DNA from: Schizophyllum amplum
Taxonomy: Eukaryota > Basidiomycota > Agaricomycetes > Agaricales > Schizophyllaceae
Direction: 5' to 3'
DNA length: 64,000 bases
Assembly (NCBI GenBank): GCA_007026445.1
Contig: VDMD01000009.1
Coordinates: forward strand, 868,001-932,000
In this document: piece after piece, positions 54,880 through 64,000 of the stretch
How positions within the stretch are numbered: the first letter of the stretch is position 1
How the letters are laid out: the number at the start of each line of letters is the position of its first letter
The notes under the pieces: model-generated
Database searches by the model: none
Seen by the model: only the letters and a program-made list of their open reading frames with translations
Told to the model about the DNA's origin: nothing
Program-made: the position numbers and the translations under genes

Positions 54880-57608
54880 ATGTCCATCCATCACAGCCAA
54901 CAAAAAGAATCACTTGGTCGTAGCCTGGCCATGATGGACAAAGATACGTCTGCTCGGACGGCACGGCAAGCGCTTTGCGCAGATATCCGCGACATTCCCC
55001 AGGTTGCGGTTCAAATCTTCCTCGACCACTTCATGCCACCTCCCCCAGTCGATGTCGACATCCTCGTCGACAAGCTTTCGCGCAAGTCCGATCATACTGC
55101 ACGACCTGTACTCTCTCTTGTCGAAGGCGCCGAGTGCTGGGAAGCCTATCGTACACAGCCAGCACGTCGAGCGAAGGACAACAAATTAGAACATGCGATA
55201 TACTCAGACCTAGAGCACATTGGCGCGCAGATCGCCGCATTCTGTTGCGAAATTAACGGCAAGTTGAAGCAGACGACCATTTTAAAGATGAACGGCACCA
55301 AGCTCTTGCCAAGTGTCATCTACACGTCGGCAGAACCCGACGGCGTACGCGTCCTCGTCCATCATCAGCCATCCTGGGGGAGTGCCGCCATCACTGAAGA
55401 GTATGAGCTGCGCCAAAGCGCGGCTATGGACGTACGTCTATTCATCAACATCCCTCGTCAACGCGTCGTACTGATACATCGTGCAGAACCATCAAAAAGT
55501 CATCTGGAATATGTTTCACAGCATGCGCACCGATGTTCGCCGCCGCTTTGTCTTCGGCTTGACCATCGAAAACACAACTGTTCGACTGTGGCACATGAAC
55601 CGCGAGGTGATTATCGTCAGTGAGCCCTTTGACATGAACAAAGTGCGTAGGGGAATTATCGCGCATCACGAATATTGACATTTATGTAGGACTGGCGCAT
55701 CTTCGCCGATGTGTACGCACGTTTCTCCTTCGCCTCATCTACTAGGCTTGGCTATGACGATACCATTGTGCTGCGAGACCACAGGCAGCAGCGGGACGGG
55801 CATCCGTCATACCGTATCTTCGTCGACGACATCGCCTACATTACTACCGAGACGCTGGCCAATTACGCGGTACATGACGGCTTCGGGCGATCCACTCGCG
55901 TCTTCCGCGCTTACCGCGACGGTCAACCTGCGACGGACGATATCTACGCCATCAAGGACAACTGGTTAAGGGAGGCACACGATCTCGAGTTCAACACATA
56001 CAAGGACATCATGACAGCGATCGAGAAGCACGACTGGTCCCACTACCGAGCGCCTCCAGTCGACGCCCGCGAACTCAACGATGCAAGCTGGGATGAAGGC
56101 GATACTGTGGATCCGAGGCACGGACAAGATGGTTTTGATCGCAAGTCCTATTTCATCAAAATCATTGCAGGTATCCTTGTCAAGACCAAGGACGAGGACG
56201 ATGGAGAGGGAGAGGGATCCATAATCGACAACACACTACATGTCATTTCCGGAGGCTTCCAGATGCCTGAGCGCTGCGAGAGCCTGTGTGTATTCGCCCG
56301 CTACAACGACGGAGCTTCTGCCGCCCGGAAGGGACGAACTGCGACGTACGTGTCGACCGCGACCCAGGAAAGTGAAACGAGTGGCGACGAAACAGCGCAG
56401 GCAGCGCGTCTCCCGGTTATGGGATGTTTTGAACGGAAGGTCTATGCACGCATGCATCACCGCTCTGTCATGCTGTACGCTCAGCCCTTGGACAAGATCA
56501 AGTCGGCTTCTCTGGCTTTCAAGGTCTTGTCTGATGCCTCGTACGGTGAGTGCCTCGCACGTGAATGTCAACCACGCACTGACGGTTTGCGTAGCTCTCT
56601 TCATAATGCATCAACTCGACCTTTGTCACCGTGACATGAGCCCGTACAACGTCCTATCGGTCGGTGGACAGGGCGTTCTTGCCGATTTTGAGTACGTCAA
56701 GCGTAAAGACACTGCGACTCGTGACACCTCACGGACGGTAAGCACTCTTGCCTCTGCCTATGTATTTATGGACTGTAGTTGACGCCAACTATGGCCAGGG
56801 CACCGCCAACTTCATGGCCGTTGAGGTTATGCGAGGGAATCATCTGAGACAACAGACTCAGTCGCTTTCTAACAGGAAGAATCGATTCGACGAGGCCTCA
56901 GACGAACAAGAAATCGTACCGTGGGAATTTCGGGACGTTCACGACCTCGAGTCTGTGTGGTGGATCGCTCTCTGGCTCCTATTTCGCGATACTGCCGAGC
57001 CAGACGCGCTCACTCCTCCGTATCAAATCGATGCGCACAAGGCTATGTACCCGATTCTATTCCCCGGCGTCATCGACGACTCCGAACGCTCGAAATACCT
57101 CACCCATGATTACCTCCGAACCGCTACCAACGTTCTTCCGCCACACTGGAAGGCCGTCATAGGAAAGCCTTTGAAGTTGTTCCGGAGATCACTCTCACTT
57201 TTCTACGACCGAGAAAATGTTGACCAGAGACTCTTCCCCACCATGTGGTACGAGATCGACCGGGTAGTCTGCGCAGCCGGGGAGGCGCTGACCGGACAGC
57301 TGGTGCCGTTCGTGTTCGACGGGCGTGCTCCTTTGGTGGAGGAGAGATCCCCGGATGACGCGGACACTCACGCGATCCCGCCTCCCCCGGTTTTCGGAGA
57401 GCTTGACTTGGACAGAGTGGTAACGACTACACCGATGGACGAAGACCAGGAGAAACCACTTCGTCGCTCCCTACTCAATGATCTCAAGCGCGCACGGCCC
57501 GGCGAGGATGACGAAACGACTGGTTCAGGACGAGACGGCGAGGCGGTCGTCAACGAAGACGTCGAAGAGTATCGCGTCACGAAGAAGGCGAAGCATGGGG
57601 GCTCGTAG
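54880..57608 (+). CDS. FunK1-type fungal protein kinase
   Basis: Exons 54880-55431, 55487-55642, 55690-56545, 56595-56737 and 56799-57608 give 838 residues. The FunK1 family plan is clear: LKQTTILKMNGTKLLPSVIY and the RRRFVFGLTIENTTVRLWHM block upstream; then the kinase core LDLCHRDMSPYNVLSVGGQG (catalytic loop HRDxSxxN), GVLADFEYVK (metal Asp in DFE instead of DFG), SRTGTANFMAVEVMRG (activation segment) and VHDLESVWWIALWLLF. A long acidic and charged C-terminal tail follows. FunK1 kinases are expanded in multicellular fungi and their substrates are not established. The start at 54880 was preferred over the in-frame ATG at 54847, which lacks conserved residues. Confidence 0.9.
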
Positions 57609-58085
57609 ATCATAGTGCGCCTTACTTAAGTACTTGCCCATTGTCTTCAATATTCACGCTGTCCTTCATGTACATGAAATTCCCGCCGTATTCCCCCCAC
57701 TATGGCCGCGACCCTGGTCAGCGTCGCTACAGTTTAGTGAGTTGATTGTTCAGATTATGCTGGTATTTCGACCGCAGACAGTATGTGCCCCGTGAGCGAT
57801 TCACTCCTATTCGCTAGAAGTTACCTTGCTTGCAAGGTCTCTCCACACCCTTAATTCCGGATACTTTTCCGTACATAAGACCAAATAGTGACTCTTGTCG
57901 GCCCAAAAGTCCGAAAAACCAACGTCCAATACAAGCAAAGGTCAAGGCCGAGCGCAGCCGGCACTTCCTCTAAAGTTGAACGAGTGACGTACACAATTGT
58001 GTCACGTCAATGAAGTAACGTGATCAAGCACATGATTGTGACACACGCGCCAACCTCAACTTTATCTTGACCCCCAGCCACAACC
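57609..58085. promoter_or_regulatory. Intergenic upstream of NNF1
   Basis: 477 bases. Near 57993-58047 GTGTCACGTC, AACGTGATC and TTGTGACAC form imperfect inverted words about 40-95 bases from the NNF1 start, a possible protein-binding site. No gene seen. Confidence 0.3.
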
Positions 58086-59070
58086 ATGGACAGAAACACG
58101 ACAGCTAGCCGCCGTTGGGTCCATTTTCATTCAGCGCTGCAACTCGCAGTATCTCGCGCTTCTCATAAATGGACGTCAGTGCTTAGTTTATTGGTGTTGG
58201 AACTTAGCTCGCTCACAGACGATTACTACTGCCATGCAGCTTCGAAGATTTCGCCCTCTGCTTTCCGGACTTTGTAGAGCGGGACAGAGATACAGCAACC
58301 CAGCTGTTCAACCGGACGTCCGACTATATAGAGAGTCAAATTTCTGTAAGCAAGATATCTTGCGTGTGGTGGCCGCTCGCTCATCGTCAAACAGAGAATG
58401 GTGCAGGAAATATGTGATGAACACAACATGCAGACTAGCATCGACACACTACATCGGCAAGTAGAAGGCCAATACGTCTACGCGTTGCTGATGAATAACA
58501 TCTTCCAGCATTGTAGCCGAGGCCAAAGAGCTCGATCAGATTCTCGCTGCATCAGGTAGGGTCTTGTATGCACTCATAAGGCTGAACTGCTTAGGACTAT
58601 GCTCTCTGTACATGTGTAGGACGACCTGCACCACCAGACGTTTGGGCGTTGTCTACCACGCCGCGTAACGCCATTGCTGCGCGGACGGTACCGCAGCTCC
58701 AGAGGACCCGGGACGCTCTGAAGGCAATGCTTGCTGAGGTACGCTTCGCCTTTCCTGACTTTATTGACTAACTTCCCTTCTTTTATCGGCCCTCTGTCAC
58801 TCATCCATCTCCTCAGAGGAAATCAAAGAACATCGAGATGCTACGAAGTGTCGAAGAGGATCGCGCGGTGGCGGAGGCTGCAAATCGTGAAGCCCACGAT
58901 CGGATGAACGCAATAGAGGGAGTAAGAACACCATTTGAGTTTTTTATTGACATGTTGTGTTAATGCGCGGTGAACAGGTCATACAAGAATTTGAGAAGCT
59001 CCCGGTTGAGCCGCTGGATTCGTGGGCTGTAACAGTGCACGAGACTGTGCAAGGAAGACCGCAGCCGTGA
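58086..59070 (+). CDS. NNF1: Kinetochore protein Nnf1 (Mis12/MIND complex)
   Basis: Seven exons: 58086-58174, 58219-58345, 58395-58456, 58509-58555, 58620-58738, 58817-58921, 58978-59070; 213 residues, the family's usual size. The Nnf1 domain begins RRWVHFHSALQLAVSRASHK, then SFEDFALCFPDFVERD, RTSDYIESQIS, VQEICDEHNMQTSIDTLHRI and VAEAKELDQILA. A coiled C-terminal half follows (LQRTRDALKAMLAERKSKNI, MLRSVEEDRAVAEAANRE) and an end FEKLPVEPLDSW. Nnf1 pairs with Mis12/Mtw1 in the outer-inner kinetochore linker. Intron 3 is GC-AG (GCAAGT donor after 58456); it is the only choice that keeps the conserved frame. Confidence 0.85.
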
Positions 59071-59244
59071 GGTGTCCGACCGTTACTCGACGTCTGCAAT
59101 GTCGTTACTTGCATATACATACTTAGCCTGGAGTATCGAGTATCCCGCATCTTGAGTTGATTCAGGTGCGGTCATCATCGTTTCAATTCATGACACAAAT
59201 AGTACTGATATGCGAACCCAGACTTGATAAATAACTCAAAAAAG

Positions 59245-60751
59245 TCAACAATCGTAGTCAGACGGGGCTGGCACCGGCCTCGTCTTGACCTCCCAAATCC
59301 CATTCGCCCTCTTGGCGAGTCCACAAAAGAACACATCGTCCGACATGAAGTCCACCCTCTTCACCCCTTTTGCATACAACTCCCGATCCCCGCCGCACCG
59401 CGCTGTAAATGCGGCGCTGATGGCGTCACGGTCGTCCCCGCCGAGCACGTCGTTGTATAGGTCCGCGGCGTGGATGCGGCGGTGCAGCGCGCGGTGTAGG
59501 CCCTCGAGCACGTCGAGTATAGTGATGCCCGCGGGGCTCCCGGCGCGCACGTGCACGAGCCAGGGGAGGCGTGGATGGAGGAGCGTAACAGCGTGCGCGG
59601 GGGGCGAGAAGGCGAGCTGGTAGAGGTCGGGGAGGGCGGCGGTGCGATGTTGGAGGGGGAGGTAGACGGTGTCTGGGGCGGGGGTGTTGCGAAGGTCGTA
59701 GGTGATGGGCGGGGTCTTGGTCGGGTGGTGTTGGAGGAGGGCGTGGAGGGTACGGGGGCGGTTCAAATGGGTGGCTGGGGGTGGGAGTGTCAGTGCCCGG
59801 TGTGTTGGATGCGGGCGAAGGTGAGACGCACTGGAGCTAGAGAAGAGGCGACGGTAGCTGAATTTGCGGCGCTTGGGGCGGAAGTCGGGGCGCCAGTCGT
59901 TGGGGCGCGCTGTGCGAGAGCTCCTGTCCAGCACCGCGATGCCTGGGGCGAGGGGATGCGGGTGGGAACCGATAGGCGTGTGAGACGCGGAGGACGTCTT
60001 TGACTTATGAGAGGTGTGGGAGGCGCGGGAGGTGTGGTTTCCGTAGGCGCGCGGGTGGGCATATGAGGCGGGGAGGGATGGGACTGAAGCTGCGTAGGAG
60101 GGCGGCGAGCGGTCGGACGACGCTCGTGCGAGCATGGAGGGACGATGGTTGCCAGCATCGGCGGCTGGGAACATGCCGGGGGCGTCGCCGTCGGGTGGAA
60201 AGGACTGGTAGGTCCAGTTCGGTGCAGTGTGCTGTGGAAAGTCTCCGCCGAAGTCGTATGGGGTGTATCTCCAGGAGTTGGGGAGTTGCTGTGGCTGGGA
60301 GCGCGTGGACCAGACATTCGGGAGCTGGTACGCGTTGTATGGGGCCGACCATGGGCTGGCGATTCCTGACTGTGGGTCAGGGAGCTGTTGGGGGTTGGAC
60401 GCCGTCGACCAGTGGGGGAGCTGCTGTGGCTGAGAGTGCGCAGACCATGGGGGGAGCTGCTGTGGCTGAGAGTACACAGACCATGGGGGGAGCTGCTGGG
60501 TCTGCATCCCGGCTGACTGGGTCATATGTGGCCATCGGGGCTCGGAGGGCCCCCACGACGTGGGGTGTCGCTCCTGCGTGGCGCCGTTGGGATCGTACGT
60601 GTAATACGCGTCGGGCACGGGTGGGTTGCCGCGCTGGAAGGCGGGTAGAGTGTCTTGGGGGATGTCGAAGTAGCTGCATGGTATGGCCAAATGCCTTGAG
60701 CTGCTGGGCTCGTGCGTTATTATGTGGCACTCACTGCGTAGGTGCGCTCAT
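59245..60751 (-). CDS. DUF6699-domain protein with QPQQLPxWS repeats
   Basis: First exon 60735-60751 (MSAPTH), second from 60673. The N-terminal half is disordered and Pro/Gln/Trp-rich, with tandem SQPQQLPPWS / SQPQQLPHWS units at about 60380-60500, then Ser/His-rich sequence. The C-terminal ~150 residues match the basidiomycete DUF6699 pattern: LHALLQHHPTKTPPITYDLR, LPLQHRTAALPDLYQLAFSP, LPWLVHVRAGSPAGITILDV, VKRVDFMSDDVFFCGLAKRA and IWEVKTRPV. A 57-base GTGCGT...CAG segment around 59778-59834 may be a further intron; it keeps the frame whether spliced or not. About 485 residues (~466 if spliced). Function unknown. Confidence 0.75.
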
Positions 60752-61637
60752 GCTGGGGTTGTCCCGATCCTACAGCAGTATGCAAGGATATGAAGGGGGC
60801 ACAAAATATTTGCAATCAGGAAGATGAAGGTATGGGAAGAGATGCAGGTGTGGGAAGAGCAGTCTTTGGGTCTGGCAGGAGAGGCATTGCCACAATACAC
60901 AAGGACTGCCTTTTTGGGACAATAGCGACCGGGCGCTGATCCGGCTAGTCGCCGCGTGTTCTATCAACGTGGTCGTCTGTGGGCGGGTGGCGCAAGAGTT
61001 GAACTTGCCGCGTCCGCTGTGTTCGTCGCACAATGCATTTTCAGCAACATGGGAGCCGTGAGTATTACGCTATTCCCGAGCGTGATGGGCGTAAAGTCGG
61101 CTTGCCGCGGAATGGATGAAGGGGAGGATAGGCTGCCAACGGTAACCTGAGAGTTTCTGGCATCGCTTCTTTCTGTGCGACGCAGGCCTTCTACAATTTG
61201 GCTGAGGCTGTTGAGAATTTCGAGTCGAGGGGGAGTCGAGGTCGAGGATGACTCACAACTGCCAATTGGCGCTCAACTGCCAGTGCTACCGGCATTTGAT
61301 TAAATTCGGCCCGGAAAAGCCGTTATGTGGCGCTGTGTGGACCGTTCGATCAACGAGCGCGCTTGTCCGCGACCACCATTTGACCGACATCACCACTAGG
61401 ACCGCGACTATCACTGGGCAGTCGGACGATTCGACCCCTTTGAAGCTTAGAGCTTGTTCTTTGACACTTGCTTGGATCGTACAACGCCTGCTTGACGCCC
61501 GTCACGAACGAGCACGATACACCAGCCACCCAACTCCACCCATTCGCCAGTCGAAAACCTCCTCGTCACTCTATCCCCCTCCGACTCCATCGCCTCCTAT
61601 TCACACTCTCTAAATATATTGATACCACCATCTAACG
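60752..61637. promoter_or_regulatory. Divergent intergenic region DUF6699 / TFIIE alpha
   Basis: 886 bases between divergent starts. Pyrimidine-rich (CT) tract at about 61540-61610 just before the TFIIE alpha start, a common feature of fungal leaders. TAAATATATT at 61612 is AT-rich but very close to the ATG. No gene seen. Confidence 0.4.
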
Positions 61638-64000
61638 ATGGACACCGCCCCTGCTCCGACCGCGAGTGAGATACAGCGCGTGCTGAAGCGGCTGGTGCAA
61701 TACGTCGCGCGGACGTTTTACGAGCCGAAGCATATTGTGATGATGGACCTGCTGGTGCGGAATCCGGTGTGAGTGGATGTTACTTCTGTCAACGGGTGAG
61801 CGGCGATGAGAGGAGAGGTCATGAGGGAAGAAACGCGACGTTGGAGTAGGAGGACGTGATGCTGCTACCCACCCCGCTCTTCTCTCCCCACCTGAACACT
61901 CCTTTGCACTATCTCAACACTTTTACTGTTGCCGCTATACATATATATCCCACGACATACCCTTGCTAATACACGATATCTTCAAACAGCGTCAAAGACG
62001 ACGAACTGGCGGGCATGATGGACATGAAGCTCAAAGACGTGCAGAAGATTGCGGCTGACCTGGCAAACGCGAGCTTGATCAAGATGTGAGTGGCTCGTTT
62101 GTTCTATGTAGTTCATCGGTTTGTGTGGTACACTGGTCTCGTGTGCGCCGTTTGGCTTGTCGAGTTCGTATCTTGGTGTCTTTCTCCTCATCCTGTCCCC
62201 CGACTACTCTCCCGTGCCAATAACGCACGTAATTTGAGGCCTACGCTGACTTCCTCGTCGAAACCGCACCCTATTTTCTTCAACAATTTCGAGAAATCGG
62301 CACAACCTAACCCACACCCAGGTTCCGCCAAAACGAGCTCAAGGACGGCGCACAGCGCGCATCCCCTAAGACGTACTACTACATCGACTACATCCACTTT
62401 TGCAACGTGGTAAAGTGGCGCGTGTGGCGGATGCAGAAGAAGATTGACAGTTCGACGCGGAATGTGAGTGGCTGGTTGCGTGGCCGGCGTTCGTCCGATT
62501 ATCGGCTCCGCTGCCTCATTTGTTCGCTTCTGATGTCGTTAATTGAGGAAAGAGGAGGGAATAGAAACTGCGAGAGCAGTAATGGGAGTGAGGTCGGACG
62601 AGGGACGTGGGGTGGGAGATGGAACGAGAGGGACCGGGAATAAAGTACCTCACGCTAACACATACATTCAGGAACTCGAGAACAAGGGCTACCTATGCAC
62701 GCAGTGCGGACAGACATATACGGCGTTGGAGGTGGATAAAGTGTGTCAATGCTTCACTACGCTCTTCACTACTTGCGCTCGCCCTCTTCTGCTACCCCAC
62801 CCATCTTCTTTTCTAACATCACAACTTACTCCCACCTCTCAGGTCCTCGACTTCCTCACCGGAGAGCTCATATGCGACGCGTGCAAGGGCCCCGTCGTGG
62901 AGCACGAGGGCGCGGGCGCGGAGGGTGGGAATACAAGGTTGCAGAGGTGAGTGGGTCAGGTTTTGATTATCTGGTGAGGGGTAGTGTGGTTTTTGTTGCT
63001 TTTCCTGTGATTGTCGTACGCGGTTTTCGTTGATTTCCGTGGGGTTTCGATAGACGACACGTTAGGCAGACGGAGCTGGAGGTGGGGGACGACTAGGAGG
63101 CATGGCGTGGTGGCTGGGAAGACCTGGTTGCGCATGATCCTGATCGCTAAACCGACCTCCCCAGATTCAATCAGCAAATCCACCTCATCACCAGCGGCCT
63201 CCGGCGCGTTGACGAGGCGGGTCGACTCCCTGGCTTCGACGTCGCGGCGCACGTGAAGGCGGCACATGTCGATACGGCGCGCGGCAAAAACGAGGACTCA
63301 TCCGGCCTCCGCATCGCCGGCTCCTCCGGCGCTGGCGCGCAGGACGCCGCCGTGGGCATCGTGCTTGCAGACGCGGGCGACGAGGCAGCGCGCCGCGCCG
63401 CTCGGGACGCTGCCGCGGACGCACGGCGACAGCAGAACGCGCTGCCCGCGTGGCATTTGAGGTCTACGGTGTCGGGTGGGCTGACGGCGCTGGGGGTGGC
63501 GGAGAGAGAGAGGGAGGAGAGGGAGAGGGGGGAGAGGGAGGCGATGATGAATGGGGCGAATGGCAATACTGCGAGCAGTGCCGTTAAGGAGGAAGACCCG
63601 CTCAGCGGCTTCGGAGTCGTCGGGGCGCCGAGGAATGGGATGAGGAATGGGAGGGTTAAGATGGAGGATGCTGACGATGGTGTCGCGATGGATATGTCGC
63701 AGGGGAGCGCTATGCAGATGTCACAGGGAAGTGCCCCCGCAGCACCGGCGGCGGCGGACCTGGATATGTGGTACGCCGGTGTAGGCGTGGGCGGGGATCC
63801 GGGTCCGGCGGGTTATGGGGCCACGCCATTCGGTGGTTCGCACTTGTTCTGCACAGGCATAGTAAAGAGTGGCTAACAGATGCTTCCAGGAGCCCCAGAT
63901 CCTTACGGCGACGATCCCGAGGATGATGACGACGACGGCCCGCGGTTCGCGACCTCGCTCAGCGCGTGGCGGAAGCGGTCAAGGGAGGAAGAGGAGGAGG
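61638..64000 (+). CDS. TFA1: Transcription factor IIE subunit alpha, C-terminus cut by window end
   Basis: Exons 61638-61768, 61990-62085, 62322-62463, 62672-62740, 62843-62946, 63175-63835 and 63890 to the edge. N-terminal winged helix: RLVQYVARTFYEPKHIVMMD, LAGMMDMKLKDVQKIAADLA, then KTYYYIDYIHFCNVVKWRVW. A zinc ribbon follows (LCTQCGQTY ... LICDACKGPV, two CxxC pairs, residues ~135-170), then RFNQQIHLITSGLRRVDEAG, the family's helix after the ribbon. The C-terminal part is Met/Asn/Glu-rich (EDADDGVAMDMSQGS) and ends in an acidic DDPEDDDDDGPRF stretch at the window edge. TFIIE alpha recruits and regulates TFIIH in the RNA polymerase II pre-initiation complex. Very confident; incomplete at the 3' end. 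Confidence 0.94.

Noticed and set aside
1..64000. tRNA, rRNA or CRISPR features
   Set aside because: No cloverleaf-like segment, rRNA core sequence or regular spacer array was noticed in reading both strands.

Overview
The window is nuclear DNA of a filamentous basidiomycete, most likely an Agaricomycete. The evidence is dense genes cut by many 45-70 base GT-AG introns, a FunK1-type kinase, a DUF6699 protein, two ISG12/IFI6-like proteins and fungal housekeeping genes on both strands. The species cannot be named from the sequence alone. Gene models below were spliced by eye; splice sites were accepted when donor, acceptor, phase and resulting protein all agreed.

Layout. 0-10 kb: the N-terminal part of actin-interacting protein 1 (minus, runs off the left edge), a divergent large TolB-like/amidohydrolase membrane protein, a small ISG12-like protein, a HAD hydrolase and two copies of an interspersed repeat. 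10-19 kb: mRNA export factor ALYREF/Mlo3 divergent from autophagy protein ATG101, mitochondrial ribosomal protein mL59, a transposon-like element with a second element nested in it, and the mitochondrial calcium uniporter MCU. 19-31 kb: a short-chain dehydrogenase relic, a second ISG12-like gene divergent from a TPR-SET protein, DUS1 divergent from the condensin CAP-G subunit, then a second broken dehydrogenase. 31-45 kb: a PHD-chromodomain protein, an unrecognised coiled-coil protein and an ACOT9-type thioesterase lie between two long inverted repeat copies, followed by about 6 kb of repeat-rich, gene-poor DNA. 45-64 kb: TPS2 (trehalose-6-phosphate phosphatase), SEC24 with an added WW domain, a FunK1 kinase, kinetochore protein NNF1, a DUF6699 protein and TFIIE alpha (cut by the right edge).

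Functions. Most genes are single-copy housekeeping functions (transcription, mRNA export, tRNA modification, chromosome condensation, kinetochore, COPII transport, autophagy, mitochondrial translation and calcium, trehalose). They are not a biosynthetic or defence cluster. Several pairs are divergent with short shared promoters: AIP1/amidohydrolase, ALYREF/ATG101, DUS1/CAP-G.

The most unusual content is repetitive. One undescribed-looking interspersed family occurs at least nine times in 64 kb, in both orientations. It ends in a T6 run followed by a short hairpin whose arms change in compensating fashion between copies. The two longest copies share an in-frame coding remnant. This looks like a very abundant retroposon family, but its class could not be settled. 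Three likely frameshifts (two in the 29.5 kb dehydrogenase, one near the end of DUS1) mean either gene decay or base errors in the assembly.
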